From: Arcanobacterium canis
GTDB taxonomy: Bacteria > Actinomycetota > Actinomycetes > Actinomycetales > Actinomycetaceae
Length of the DNA: 64,000 nucleotides
Direction of reading: 5' to 3'
Assembly (NCBI RefSeq): GCF_029625435.1
Contig: NZ_CP121208.1
Span: forward strand, 248,001 to 312,000
Below, piece by piece: positions 9,593 through 18,586 of this stretch. A program made the translations under genes and the position numbers. How positions within the stretch are numbered: position 1 is the stretch's first letter; each line of letters starts with the position of its first letter. Below the pieces are notes generated by a model. It worked only from the letters and a program-made list of their open reading frames with translations, ran no database searches and was not told the origin of the DNA.

Positions 9593-11494
9593 TCAGAACT
9601 TCAAGGAGCCGCCGCCCCCGCCGCCAAAACTTCCTCCTGAGGAGTTCCCGCCACCGAAGGAACCGCCACCCCAGCTGCCATCCCAGCCATTCGAGCGGTG
9701 CCCGGAAGAAGCGATGCCATTGAGAATCCCGCCAATGATCATGCCGGTCAGGAGATCGCCGCCGTCATTGCCGCGGCGAGAGTTGTTCATTCGCTGGATA
9801 TCATTTTGCGCTTCGCTCAACGCAGCAGTTGCCTGTGTTGCCGCTTCACGCGCGTGATCGGCTTTACGTTCAAGCTCCGTTTCGCTCATAGCACGGCCCA
9901 GCGCAGTGCGGGCGCGAGCCAGCAGAGAACGTGCCTGAGCGCCGACGCCGGAGCGGTAGGTGTTCACGAGTGCGTCGGCTTGGGCGATAGCGTCGGTTGC
10001 AGAATTCATATCCGCCTCGGTGCGCGACTGAAGTTTCTGGCGGCGGTTATCGGCTGCACGCACGCCGGAAAGAGCCAGATCAAGAGCGTCTTCAGCGGCG
10101 CGCAGATCGTGTTGGAGGCCCAGGAAGTTATCATCACTTCCTACGCGTGCCAACACTGCGCGCGCCTCTTGCGCACGAGCGTGAATAGCGCCATCAGAGC
10201 CTCCCAGGCGATCGGCGTCGGCGAGGTCACGGGTGAGCGAAGCGGCTGCTTGAGCGACAGCATCCTTTGCGTTTGCAATCAGCTCAGGCGCTCGATCAAT
10301 GCTTGCCACAAGTTCGGAGGCTTGGCCGATTGCACCCTCAGCAAGTTGCGCATACGGGACGGCCTTGTTTTTCTCTCCCTGAGCCACAAGGCCATTTGCC
10401 GTGTCAATAGACTCTCCTGCTGCTGTGAGCAGACCGTCAACTTGCGTGGGGACGGTCTCGAAGCCCACCAGCATTTGCTTGGCATATGAACGCGAGAGGT
10501 CGTCAAGCTTCTTTGCTACCAATGGAAGATTGGAGGAGATTTCCTCTTTGCGCTGGCGCAACTCGTCAAGCTTGACCTCAACGCGTCGGGCCAAAGAACG
10601 CAATTCAGAGAACGCTTTTTGGTGTTCCTGAAGCGCCGATTGAACGGATTGCGCGTAAGCGAGGATTTTTTCATTCATCTGGCGCTGTTCTTCAGGGGTT
10701 TCGGGGTCGTCGTCACCTAAAAGCTTTTGCAACATGAATGCCTCATGGACATCACGTTGGGCGCCCTCCAACATCGACGAAAACTTCGCAGTAGCATCCA
10801 CCCCAAACTCCGCTTTGGCAAATTCCAACTCAGCTTGAGCTGAACGCAGGTTGTCATCGGCATCGAGAAGAGCTGCAGACGCCTGCTGTGCGAGTTTATT
10901 GAGATCGGCAGCTTCAAGTTTCTTTTTGTTGCGCGCCTTCACGCGCGAGACAGCAAAAATGCCAGCGCCGACTGCGAGGGCTCCACCGGCGATTGGCACG
11001 ATAGGTGGAGTCGAACCACCGTGCTCCACGCTGTCGCCATTCATTGCCGAGGTGACGTTCTGGGCGAGTTTTTGCACAGCAGCATCCCAGTTCTCGTTTT
11101 TGAGATCCTGCAAGACACTGTCATTGATGGCCTGTTGCAAAACGGAGGCAGTGACGCCGTTGTACCCATCAAGGGCATAAAAACCGATATCGCGAGTTTT
11201 GGTGGCAATTGCCACGATTCCCTGACCCGCTTTAAGGCCGGTTTTTTCCGCAGTTTGCTTGGCCCAGGCTTCAGAGTTCATTTGGGAAAAATCATCCACA
11301 ATTGCCACATACAAGCCTGTTTTGGGTACTCGAGCCACAGAATTGAAAGTTTGCGCTGAATCTGTGATGACGCCACTTTCATCGACGAAATGCGCATCGA
11401 GTGAATGAGGCTCAACTGCAAACGCTGTCACTGGCCACATGAATCCTGCTAACACTGTCACGCCAGCGGCGGCTTTCACCAATCGTTTCACCAT
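9593..11494 (-). CDS. TPM-domain secreted/membrane protein with coiled-coil and Gly-rich tail
   Basis: A 633-aa protein with a signal peptide (MVKRLVKAAAGVTVLAGFMW, cleavage after AFA), a TPM domain (residues ~30-150, GLYVAIVDDFSQMNSEAWAK, FYALDGYNG), a TM segment near residues 165-185, a ~370-residue helical coiled-coil region, and a Gly/Ser/Phe-rich end (GGSFGGGGGGSLKF). TPM domains include phosphatase-like and membrane-quality-control proteins; the biochemical activity here is unknown. It lies directly upstream of pspA on the same strand, consistent with a membrane-stress module. Confidence 0.82.
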   Translation of the reverse strand: MVKRLVKAAAGVTVLAGFMWPVTAFAVEPHSLDAHFVDESGVITDSAQTFNSVARVPKTGLYVAIVDDFSQMNSEAWAKQTAEKTGLKAGQGIVAIATKTRDIGFYALDGYNGVTASVLQQAINDSVLQDLKNENWDAAVQKLAQNVTSAMNGDSVEHGGSTPPIVPIAGGALAVGAGIFAVSRVKARNKKKLEAADLNKLAQQASAALLDADDNLRSAQAELEFAKAEFGVDATAKFSSMLEGAQRDVHEAFMLQKLLGDDDPETPEEQRQMNEKILAYAQSVQSALQEHQKAFSELRSLARRVEVKLDELRQRKEEISSNLPLVAKKLDDLSRSYAKQMLVGFETVPTQVDGLLTAAGESIDTANGLVAQGEKNKAVPYAQLAEGAIGQASELVASIDRAPELIANAKDAVAQAAASLTRDLADADRLGGSDGAIHARAQEARAVLARVGSDDNFLGLQHDLRAAEDALDLALSGVRAADNRRQKLQSRTEADMNSATDAIAQADALVNTYRSGVGAQARSLLARARTALGRAMSETELERKADHAREAATQATAALSEAQNDIQRMNNSRRGNDGGDLLTGMIIGGILNGIASSGHRSNGWDGSWGGGSFGGGNSSGGSFGGGGGGSLKF

Positions 11495-11584
11495 GACATT
11501 AATCTACCAAGGTGAGCGGCGCCTCGCGGTGACGGTTTCGCTTCAAGCCGTAAACCAGCGTCGCTAAAGGTGGGGTCGAAGTGC

Positions 11585-11667
11585 CATAATAAGGGGAGTA
11601 GTTTTTCGGGGAGATCCCCCGCGCTCGCGGTATGCCCGCGAAATTTTAGAAGAAAGAGAGTGAAGCT
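11585..11667 (+). promoter_or_regulatory. Promoter and structured 5' leader of the cold-shock gene
   Basis: CATAAT at 11585-11590 is a likely -10 box. It is followed by ~75 bases of leader with two short hairpins (CGGGG-AGAT-CCCCC type near 11607-11620, and TCGCGG with CCGCGA after it) and AGAAAGAGAG before the GTG start. Long structured leaders are usual for cold-shock mRNAs; a thermosensor role here is inference. Confidence 0.4.
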
Positions 11668-12045
11668 GTGCCTACCGGAAAGGTGAAGTTCTTCGACGAA
11701 GCGAAGGGTTTCGGTTTTATTTCTGGCGATGACGGCGAGTCTGTCTACCTGCCTGCTAGTGCGTTGCCGATTGGTGTGCGTGTCAAGGCAGGAACGCGTG
11801 TGGAATACGGCGTGGGATCGACCCGCCGCGGTCCTGCTGCGCTCTCGGTTGAGGTCATCGCTAAACCTGCCTCCCTTGCTGCGGCAGCTCGCCGCAAGCC
11901 GGAGGAGATGCGTCCGCTGATTGAAGATCTGATCAAGATCCTCGATTCGGCGTCTGAGCAGCTGCGTCACGGGCGCTACCCTAAGGACGGGCCGCGTATC
12001 GCGATGGCATTGCGTGCTCTCGCAGAGGATTTCGATGTCGAATAA
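11668..12045 (+). CDS. cspB: Cold-shock domain protein, actinobacterial CspB-type
   Basis: A 125-aa protein: an N-terminal cold-shock OB fold with the RNP1 motif KGFGFI at residues 13-18, and a C-terminal helical extension of ~55 residues (RPLIEDLIKILDSASEQL). The extension is typical of the long actinobacterial CspB class, not the 66-aa CspA. The RNP2 region reads SVYLP rather than the usual VFVH, so the nucleic-acid-binding surface is altered. The start is GTG. The gene overlaps the next ORF by 11 bases, so both are probably translated together. Confidence 0.9.
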   Translation: MPTGKVKFFDEAKGFGFISGDDGESVYLPASALPIGVRVKAGTRVEYGVGSTRRGPAALSVEVIAKPASLAAAARRKPEEMRPLIEDLIKILDSASEQLRHGRYPKDGPRIAMALRALAEDFDVE

Positions 12046-12829
12046 TCGCATTGCTCCTCAGAATCGTCCGGTCAAAGACAAGCTGCTCGGCGGTGCAACC
12101 GAGCAGGCTCGTGACGCAATTTTAGAAGTCACAAAAGAAAGTAACGTCGGGCCTCACGCCGGAATGTTGCAGGAAAGTGATCGCGTCATCACGCACGCGT
12201 TCGAATGTCTTTTGCCTGGTTACAAGGGATGGTTCTGGACCGTCACACTCGCTCGCGCACCTCGGGCGAAGAAGATCACCGTTTCTGAAGTCGTGATGCG
12301 TCCCGGCCCGGATGCTCTCTTGGCTCCGGCGTGGATCCCGTGGGCCGATCGGCTCAAGCCATCCGATATTTCGCCGTCGGATCGCCTCCCGTATAACCCT
12401 GACGATCCTCACCTGGAGCAGGTCGAGGATCCCATGCTCGATCAAGGGTTTGAAGCCACAGGGATCGACGCTGATGCGTCGGCAGCTTTCGAGCTTGGCC
12501 TTGGGCGTAAGCGCGTGATGTCCGACGCCGGCCGCGCGGCAACCTTCCGTCGCTGGTATCGCGGTGAGGGAGGTCCGCGCAATCAGGCGACGCGTGATGC
12601 GAAAGCTCCCTGCGCGACGTGCGGTTACTTCTTGCGGATGGACGGTTCTGCGCGCGCAATGTTTGGCGTTTGCGGAAATGAATGGTCTGCTTTCGATGGC
12701 CGAGTGGTCTCGCTTGATCATGGTTGTGGGTCGCATTCGGAGACGGATACTCCCAGGCGCACGCCGTTGTGGGATCCGTCGGAGCCGGTGCTCAACGATC
12801 GCGATCTTGAGATCATTGGGGAAAACTAG
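12035..12829 (+). CDS. DUF3027-family protein
   Basis: A 264-aa actinobacterial protein of unknown function, DUF3027 by pattern (KGWFWTVTLAR, EVVMRPGPDALLAPAWIPW). Near residues 195-240 it has four cysteines (CATCGYF ... GVCGNEWS ... DHGCGSH) likely to bind Zn. The ATG at 12035 is chosen over an upstream one because it gives the conserved MSNNRIAPQNRP start. It overlaps cspB by 11 bp; this pairing recurs in actinobacteria and suggests a linked RNA- or stress-related role. Confidence 0.8.
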   Translation: MSNNRIAPQNRPVKDKLLGGATEQARDAILEVTKESNVGPHAGMLQESDRVITHAFECLLPGYKGWFWTVTLARAPRAKKITVSEVVMRPGPDALLAPAWIPWADRLKPSDISPSDRLPYNPDDPHLEQVEDPMLDQGFEATGIDADASAAFELGLGRKRVMSDAGRAATFRRWYRGEGGPRNQATRDAKAPCATCGYFLRMDGSARAMFGVCGNEWSAFDGRVVSLDHGCGSHSETDTPRRTPLWDPSEPVLNDRDLEIIGEN

Positions 12830-12832
12830 CTC

Positions 12833-14059
12833 GTGGAGTTCCTTGATGGGAATGTCAAAAACTACTCGTGGGGGTCGCATGATGCGATCCCCACGATGTT
12901 TGGTTTCCCGGCGTCAGAAGACCCAGTAGCCGAGCTCTGGTTGGGTGCTCACCCACTCGCCCCGTCGCGTATCGGTCGCCAGTTTTCTCGGGCGTATGGA
13001 CAAAAAACGCCCACCGACGTCGTCGATCTCGCCACGCACGTTGCTGCCGCACCGCAACGGGTGTTGGGAGAAGACGTTGCGCGTCGTACCGGGGGAACAC
13101 TTCCTTTTCTTCTCAAGCTCATTGCGCCGGACGAACCACTATCGCTTCAGGTTCACCCGTCGATCGATCAAGCACAACGCGGTTTTGCGTCGGAAGAAGC
13201 TCAGGGAATCCCAGTAAATTCGCCGATACGAAACTACAAAGATTCCAACCATAAGCCAGAACTTGTCTACGCTCTGACCAGGTTCGAAGCGATTGTTGGT
13301 TTTCGCTCACCGCGTCGAATTCTCGGGGTATTAAGCGGACTTGGAGCGCCGATTACTCAGCGGCTTGCTGAGTTCATTGAAAAAGAACCGAATGCCAATG
13401 GAGTGAAATCGGCATTTGAATGGCTGTTATCTGCACATACCCGTCCGGACGTCGTCACGGTGGGGCAGGTGGTTGAAGCCTGCCAGGCGCGCCCGCCGGA
13501 AGAGAGCCCTTCGCCGCGTGCGGATCGGATCGTGGCTTATCTTGCGCAGTACTACCCTGGAGACCCGGGTGTTGTTGCCTCGCTCTTACTCAATCCCGTC
13601 ACGCTCAGTCCTGGCGAAGCGATGTTCACTCCTGCAGGCACGGTACACGCCTATCTTTCGGGCCTTGGTGTGGAAGTGATGGCGACCTCCGACAACGTGA
13701 TGCGTGCTGGACTGACCACGAAGCACGTGGATGTGCCGGCATTACTTTCCGTCCTCGATACCGTGGCGGCACCGCCGATTCGAATCGCCCCCGAACGCGT
13801 CAGCCCGATCCAGTCCACGTTCTACGCGCCAGTGGACGATTTCGAATTGTCGGTGATCGCTTTGCGTGATGCGTCATCATGGCAGTGGGTGCGTGGGAGC
13901 GGTCCACGGATCATGTTATGCCTTGAGGGGGCAGCGCAGATCCGGTGCTCACGTGAGACGTTGCGCATGAACACCGGTTCGGCAGTCTTTATCGAAGCTG
14001 CCGACGGCGGTGTGGAGCTTCGCGGCGCTGGGAAGTTTGTTCAGGCCGACGTTCCCTGA
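12833..14059 (+). CDS. manA: Mannose-6-phosphate isomerase, class I
   Basis: Interconverts mannose-6-phosphate and fructose-6-phosphate, supplying mannose for glycoconjugates. The 408-aa cupin enzyme keeps its Zn and active-site motifs: SLQVHP, DSNHKPELVYALTRFEAIVGF, and PAGTVHAYLSGLGVEVMATSDNV. The GTG start lies 3 bp after the DUF3027 stop, so it is cotranscribed. A protein O-mannosyltransferase gene at 53-55 kb offers one sink for the product. Confidence 0.95.
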   Translation: MEFLDGNVKNYSWGSHDAIPTMFGFPASEDPVAELWLGAHPLAPSRIGRQFSRAYGQKTPTDVVDLATHVAAAPQRVLGEDVARRTGGTLPFLLKLIAPDEPLSLQVHPSIDQAQRGFASEEAQGIPVNSPIRNYKDSNHKPELVYALTRFEAIVGFRSPRRILGVLSGLGAPITQRLAEFIEKEPNANGVKSAFEWLLSAHTRPDVVTVGQVVEACQARPPEESPSPRADRIVAYLAQYYPGDPGVVASLLLNPVTLSPGEAMFTPAGTVHAYLSGLGVEVMATSDNVMRAGLTTKHVDVPALLSVLDTVAAPPIRIAPERVSPIQSTFYAPVDDFELSVIALRDASSWQWVRGSGPRIMLCLEGAAQIRCSRETLRMNTGSAVFIEAADGGVELRGAGKFVQADVP

Positions 14060-14135
14060 AACGGTGAGTTTCAGCCAATCTTTTTCAAGTTGATCATATT
14101 GTGAGACAAAATATGCCCACATCGTGGAATTGGTC

Positions 14136-14165
14136 TTGAAGTGGTGGGGATGATCCGGCTAGAGT
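14136..14165 (+). promoter_or_regulatory. Leaderless promoter of the purine permease
   Basis: TTGAAG (14136-14141), an 18-bp spacer and TAGAGT (14160-14165) end eight bases before the GTG start at 14174. No ribosome binding site is present. Confidence 0.55.
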
Positions 14166-14173
14166 AGCCGCAC

Positions 14174-15649
14174 GTGAGTACTTCTATTGCTGAAAAACAG
14201 AGCCCGAATACACCCGGCTCCGTGTCCTCCCTCGACCGCCTCTTTCGCATATCGCGCCGCGGTTCCACGCTCGCCACAGAAATTCGTGGCGGAGTTGTGA
14301 CGTTCTTCGCGATGGCCTACATCCTCGTCCTGAATCCGCTGATCCTCCAGGGGCCTGACTCCACGGGTCACTACCTTGGCGGTGGCACTGCCCCCAATAT
14401 TCCTGCAATTGCTGCTGGTACCGCTCTTGTGGCTGGTGTCATGAGTCTCCTGATGGGAAGCGTTGCGAATTACCCGATCGCGCTTGCTGCTGGTCTCGGT
14501 CTGAATTCGATGGTTGCGTCAACGTTTGTCCAGATCCCGGGAATGACATGGGCCGACGGAATGGGCATCATCGTTATTGAAGGCTTTGTCATTCTCCTTC
14601 TTGTGCTCACTGGCTTGCGTGAAGCGATCTTCCGAGCTGTGCCGCGTTTCCTTCGTGCAGCGATTTCGGTGAGCCTCGGACTCTTCATTACCTTGATTGG
14701 TCTGTTCAACGCTGGCCTCATTCACACTTTCCCTGATGGACTTGCCTTTGGTGTCAACGGTTCCATCGGTTCGTGGCCGATGGCAGTGTTCATCTTTGGT
14801 GTCGTTGTGATCATCGTGGGCCTGATCCGCAAGGTTAAGGGTGCCGTACTCTGGGGCATTCTCAGCGCAACCGTGCTAGCAATCGTTGTGGAAGCAATTG
14901 GCCACTTCGGCGTGGCCGGCGAAAATAACCCACTGGGGTGGAAGCTGACTGTCCCGGCCTTGGCTGGCTCACCTGTCAACCTCCCCGATTTCTCCACCCT
15001 TGGACAGTTCTCAGTGGTTGGCCCGTTCCAGAAGGTTGGCGTGATTGCGGTTGCGGTTCTCGCATTCTCTATTCTTCTGTCTGACTTCTTCGACACTCTC
15101 GGCACCATGATTGCCGTAGGTACGGAAGGTGGTCTTCTTGATAAAGATGGCAACCCGCCGTCAACTCGTCAGATTCTCATTGTCGATTCCGTGGGTGCAA
15201 TGGCTGGCGGTCTTGGTGGTGTTTCGTCGAACACTGTGTTCGTTGAATCTACCACTGGTGTTGCCGAAGGGGCGCGAACTGGCCTAGCTCCGATCGTTAC
15301 CGGAACTCTATTCCTCTTGGCGACTTTCCTCTCCCCACTCTTCGCCATGGTGCCAAACGAGGCGGCTGCTCCAGCTCTCGTTACTGTTGGTTTCCTGATG
15401 ATGCAACAAGTGGTGGATATCGATTGGAAGTCACTCCATGTTGCGATCCCGTCGTTCATGACAATCGCGATGGCTCCGTTCGCTTTCTCGATTTCTGTCG
15501 GTATCGGCGCGGGCTTCTTGACGTATATTCTCGTCGAAGTTGCGCGTGGCAAGACGCGCAATATCCATCCGCTGATGTGGGGTTCGGGTGCGGTCTTTGT
15601 GGTGTACTTCCTTCTTGAGCCGATTCAAAAGATGATTGGCTTGGCCTGA
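14174..15649 (+). CDS. NCS2/AzgA-type hypoxanthine-guanine-adenine permease
   Basis: A 491-aa polytopic transporter with ~12-14 TM segments. The AzgA-branch signature GGVVTFFAMAYILVLNPLIL is at the N-terminus, and the central LLSDFFDTLGTMIAVGTEGG and SSNTVFVESTTGVAEGARTG motifs line the substrate site of this family. It imports purine bases by proton symport, by family knowledge. The GTG start has a leaderless promoter and the gene ends in a strong terminator, so it is a single-gene unit. A second, unrelated-branch purine permease is encoded at 44-46 kb. Confidence 0.92.
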   Translation: MSTSIAEKQSPNTPGSVSSLDRLFRISRRGSTLATEIRGGVVTFFAMAYILVLNPLILQGPDSTGHYLGGGTAPNIPAIAAGTALVAGVMSLLMGSVANYPIALAAGLGLNSMVASTFVQIPGMTWADGMGIIVIEGFVILLLVLTGLREAIFRAVPRFLRAAISVSLGLFITLIGLFNAGLIHTFPDGLAFGVNGSIGSWPMAVFIFGVVVIIVGLIRKVKGAVLWGILSATVLAIVVEAIGHFGVAGENNPLGWKLTVPALAGSPVNLPDFSTLGQFSVVGPFQKVGVIAVAVLAFSILLSDFFDTLGTMIAVGTEGGLLDKDGNPPSTRQILIVDSVGAMAGGLGGVSSNTVFVESTTGVAEGARTGLAPIVTGTLFLLATFLSPLFAMVPNEAAAPALVTVGFLMMQQVVDIDWKSLHVAIPSFMTIAMAPFAFSISVGIGAGFLTYILVEVARGKTRNIHPLMWGSGAVFVVYFLLEPIQKMIGLA

Positions 15650-15659
15650 TCTTTGTGAT

Positions 15660-15700
15660 AAAGGGAGCCGGATGCGTCAGTGTGTATCCGGCTCCCTTTT
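15660..15700 (+). terminator. Terminator after the purine permease
   Basis: A 14-bp stem, AAAGGGAGCCGGAT (15660-15673) with ATCCGGCTCCCTTT (15686-15699), ends in a short T-run. Confidence 0.88.
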
Positions 15701-15833
15701 ATAGTTGGCCGGTACGCCAGATATCGGTATGAAGGTGTGGTGTGTTCGTTCACCGGCGTCGGGTGGTGACATCTAGTGACGAAAGATTGACAAAGTCGGT
15801 AAGCTGATAACAAACTTCACGAAAGGAAAAGCT

Positions 15834-16520
15834 GTGAGCGACCTCATCGACACCACAGAGATGTACCTCAAAACAGTGTATTCACTGATGGAGGAAGGTA
15901 CTCCCGCGCTTCGTGCGCGTATCGTTGAGCGCTTGGGGCAATCTGGTCCTACAGTGTCCGAGACTGTCGGGCGCATGGAGCGTGATGGTCTGGTGGAGCT
16001 TGATGGACGCCAGATTCATTTCACCCCCGAAGGTCTGCGCCGCGCTGCTCACGTCGTGCGCCGGCATCGTGTTGCTGAACGGTTGATGAGTGACGTGCTC
16101 AAATTGGATTTGGGCCGTATCCACGATGAAGCCTGCCGTTGGGAACATGTGATGAGTGACGACGTAGTGGAGAAGATTGAGCAGTTCTTGAATTCCCCCA
16201 CCACTGATCCTTTTGGTAACCCGATTCCCGACGAGAAAGCCCACGATCCCAAAGAATTGTCAGGGAAAGTTGCTGGACTTCAAAGTCTGGCAGCGGTGAT
16301 GGAGTCGCTTGAGCCGGGGCAGAAGGTGAAAGTAAAAGTTGCTCGTTTGGCAGAGGTTGTTCAAGATGACGCGGAGATGATCTCGATGATTGCGGCTCTC
16401 GGCATCCTTCCTGGTAAAGAATTAACGGTGAGTGTAGATCAGGTTCGCACTGACCTGGGTGAGCTTATCGAGTTCTCGCCGCACGTGCGCCACGCAGTGT
16501 TCCTGGAGTCTGCGCAGTAA
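15834..16520 (+). CDS. DtxR/IdeR-type metal-dependent repressor
   Basis: A 228-aa regulator: an N-terminal winged helix (residues 1-70), a dimerisation domain, and an SH3-like C-terminal domain (from ~150). The regulatory metal site of DtxR is present: M10 (TTEMYLKT) and the EACRWEHVMSD motif supplying Cys, Glu and His. The ancillary-site His residues (RRHRVAERLM) are also present. It should sense Fe(II), or Mn(II) in some relatives, and repress uptake genes. GTG start with GAAAGG upstream. No obvious target operator was found within the window. Confidence 0.95.
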   Translation: MSDLIDTTEMYLKTVYSLMEEGTPALRARIVERLGQSGPTVSETVGRMERDGLVELDGRQIHFTPEGLRRAAHVVRRHRVAERLMSDVLKLDLGRIHDEACRWEHVMSDDVVEKIEQFLNSPTTDPFGNPIPDEKAHDPKELSGKVAGLQSLAAVMESLEPGQKVKVKVARLAEVVQDDAEMISMIAALGILPGKELTVSVDQVRTDLGELIEFSPHVRHAVFLESAQ

Positions 16521-16633
16521 GGAGACGCACAGAAGAGGGTGGGTGTGGATCCAAAATAACGTGTTTTGTACGCCACAATTTATCCCTTAACACGTCTGTG
16601 ACCTGCAAAAATGGCAATAATGATGGAGTGGCG

Positions 16634-16681
16634 GTTACCGAATTGTTATAAAAGGGTGACAAATTGTTACATCGTCGTTAC
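16634..16681 (+). promoter_or_regulatory. Array of helically phased GTTAC direct repeats upstream of the NlpC/P60 gene
   Basis: GTTAC (16634), GTTAT (16645), GTGAC (16656), GTTAC (16666) and GTTAC (16677) recur every 10-11 bp on the same strand, about one DNA turn. The last pair is GTTAC-N6-GTTAC. OmpR-family regulators bind such arrays, and MtrA sites are commonly given as GTAAC-type direct repeats. A TATTAT -10-like box follows at 16684-16689. Confidence 0.6.
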
Positions 16682-16749
16682 TCTATTATCTGGAAGTTGA
16701 GTTCGAACCTCTCGGGCTCACAATGAGGCAAACGGAGATTTACTGAATT

Positions 16750-17508
16750 ATGGCAGGACGTCATTCGCTTCTCGAGAATAAAAACGTGAAGGATTCGGCC
16801 GCTCTACGCGGTTTCGCAATTGCAGGTACGGTTGGCGTTCTCGCTGGCGTTGGTATGCCTTCGGCATTCGCAACAGATGGACAGAATCAGGCAGCTGCGA
16901 ATAATGCGCTCATTAAGCCCGCTACCGTTAAGATCGACACCACCAAGGCTGTAAAGAAGGCTGACAGCGTTCAGGTAAGCACCTCCGCTGCTGGTGAGTG
17001 GAAGATCGCTCAGGTTGATTTTGATGCCAAGGACGCTGAGGTAGCTCCAGCTGCACAGCAGGAAAGTGAAACCAGCGAAGGAACCGCCGCTACGGTTGGC
17101 TCTTCGCGTGTGGCTCGCTCCTCCGACTCCGTCGTGCCAGTTGCTCCGATTGGTGGCGGCTCCGTCTCCGGTTCCTCGGTTGTCTCCACCGGACTTGCCT
17201 ACCAAGGTTCTCCGTACGTATGGGGTGGCGTGACCCCGGCTGGCTGGGATTGCATCGGATTCGTTCGTTACGTCTACGCACAGCATGGTGTGGCTATCGG
17301 TAGCGTTCCGTCGTCTGTCCTTTCGGCTGGCACTCGCGTCCCTTACTCGCAGGCTCGCCCAGGCGACATCCTGTACTGGCCAGGCCACGTTGCGATTTCG
17401 CTCGGCAACGGCCAGAATGTTGGCGCATGGAACCCAGGTATGGGTACCCGCGTTGGCCCCGATTCGTGGATCGGTGGCACCCCGGTAGTTATCCGCGTCG
17501 GCGCATGA
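16750..17508 (+). CDS. Secreted NlpC/P60 peptidoglycan hydrolase
   Basis: A 252-aa protein with a signal-peptide-like segment (FAIAGTVGVLAGVGMPSAFA, residues ~18-37), a ~100-residue Ala/Val/Lys-rich linker, and a C-terminal NlpC/P60 domain (residues ~140-252). The catalytic Cys is C168 (WDCIGFVRY) and the His is H213 (GHVAISLG). It should cleave peptide stems in the cell wall. The motif has Ile in place of the usual Ser after Cys (DCSGF to DCIGF). The GTTAC array upstream suggests control by a cell-wall regulator; a terminator follows. Confidence 0.9.
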   Translation: MAGRHSLLENKNVKDSAALRGFAIAGTVGVLAGVGMPSAFATDGQNQAAANNALIKPATVKIDTTKAVKKADSVQVSTSAAGEWKIAQVDFDAKDAEVAPAAQQESETSEGTAATVGSSRVARSSDSVVPVAPIGGGSVSGSSVVSTGLAYQGSPYVWGGVTPAGWDCIGFVRYVYAQHGVAIGSVPSSVLSAGTRVPYSQARPGDILYWPGHVAISLGNGQNVGAWNPGMGTRVGPDSWIGGTPVVIRVGA

Positions 17509-17517
17509 TTCTTTAAT

Positions 17518-17554
17518 GAAAAAGGAGGCATCCCATACGGGTGCCTCCTTTTTC
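17518..17554 (+). terminator. Terminator after the NlpC/P60 gene
   Basis: A 13-bp stem, GAAAAAGGAGGCA (17518-17530) with TGCCTCCTTTTTC (17542-17554), plus an inner CCC/GGG pairing and a T5 run. Confidence 0.9.
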
Positions 17555-17667
17555 GTCTCTGTTATCGCTTCTTCGTGGTGTCTCCTTTGGGTGTTCTCAC
17601 GTCACCTATGTCATATTCGGTCCCGGAGTGAGATAATGGGAATGTCCAAATGGAAAAGGAGGATCCC

Positions 17668-18573
17668 ATGCATGACAACGTGGTTGTGGTTGGAATCGAT
17701 GGAAGCGAGCCATCGTATGCGGCTCTTGATTGGGCGTTAAACCAGGCAAAGATGCGCGATGCGCGATTGCATCTGGTGTGTGCTTTCGAGCTTCCCACAT
17801 ACGCAACGGCTTCAGTAAGTGCTATCCCGCAAGACTCTGGCCAGTATTTACGTGATGCTGCTGAGGGAATGTTGCAAAAAGCTGTGGAGAAGGTCGAAGG
17901 TCAGGGCGTTCCAGTGACCTCAGCTCTTGAGTTTGGTGATCCGACGGAGATCCTCACGGAGTTGTCAAAGAAAGCTGCTCTGGTAGTGATCGGTGGTCGT
18001 TCTAGCGGCAACAAGTTCTCTGATCGCATCTTGCGCACTGCGTCGTCGGCAGTACCTGCACACGCCTACTGCCCGACGGTGGTGGTTCCCGTCCGTCATG
18101 AGCGCACGTTCCAGCCTATTGAGCATATTGTGGTGGGCGTGGATGGTTCGGAGCATGGTCGGCGCGCACTTCAGCGTGCGATCTGGGAAGCTGATCGGTG
18201 GAACGCTCGTCTGACGGTGCTGTGCGCTGTTCCGATTTCCTATAACCCAGGAATGAATGCCGTGATCTCGGACGAAGATATTCTTGCCGACGCTGAAAAG
18301 GAGATTCGCATGGAGATCGATGCGGTCTGCGAAGGCCGTGACGTGAAGATCAATGTTCATGCTCAGCGCGGTAATCCTTCATATGTGCTACCAGAGTTTT
18401 CCAAGATGGTCGATCTCGTGGTGCTCGGTACTCGCGGGCGCGGAGGAATTGCAGGATTACTTCTCGGCTCAACGTCGCAGATGGTTCTCGGACAGGCCGA
18501 GTGCCCGGTGATGGTGGTTCCGAAGAAGGTCCGTGAGGGCGACGACGTCGGCCCCGCCAAGCGCGAGCCGTAG
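17668..18573 (+). CDS. Tandem universal stress protein (UspA family)
   Basis: A 301-aa protein with two Usp domains (residues ~4-145 and ~155-295). Domain 2 keeps the ATP-binding G-2x-G-9x-G-S/T motif (GTRGRGGIAGLLLGSTS); in domain 1 the matching region is altered (GGRSSGNKFSDRI), so only the second half may bind nucleotide. Both start with VGIDGSE or VGVDGSE. The ATG at 17668 follows a near-perfect AAAAGGAGG, which rules out the upstream in-frame ATG at 17650. It is monocistronic, with strong terminators on both sides. Confidence 0.92.
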   Translation: MHDNVVVVGIDGSEPSYAALDWALNQAKMRDARLHLVCAFELPTYATASVSAIPQDSGQYLRDAAEGMLQKAVEKVEGQGVPVTSALEFGDPTEILTELSKKAALVVIGGRSSGNKFSDRILRTASSAVPAHAYCPTVVVPVRHERTFQPIEHIVVGVDGSEHGRRALQRAIWEADRWNARLTVLCAVPISYNPGMNAVISDEDILADAEKEIRMEIDAVCEGRDVKINVHAQRGNPSYVLPEFSKMVDLVVLGTRGRGGIAGLLLGSTSQMVLGQAECPVMVVPKKVREGDDVGPAKREP

Positions 18574-18586
18574 TAATCGCAAAAGC

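Noticed and set aside
15787-15811. TTGACA...GATAAC as the DtxR-gene promoter
   Set aside because: The spacing is only about 13 bp, too short for a standard promoter.
16521-16749. c-di-AMP (ydaO-type) riboswitch before the NlpC/P60 gene
   Set aside because: Such riboswitches often precede wall hydrolase genes in actinobacteria, but the conserved core sequences and pairing were not found.
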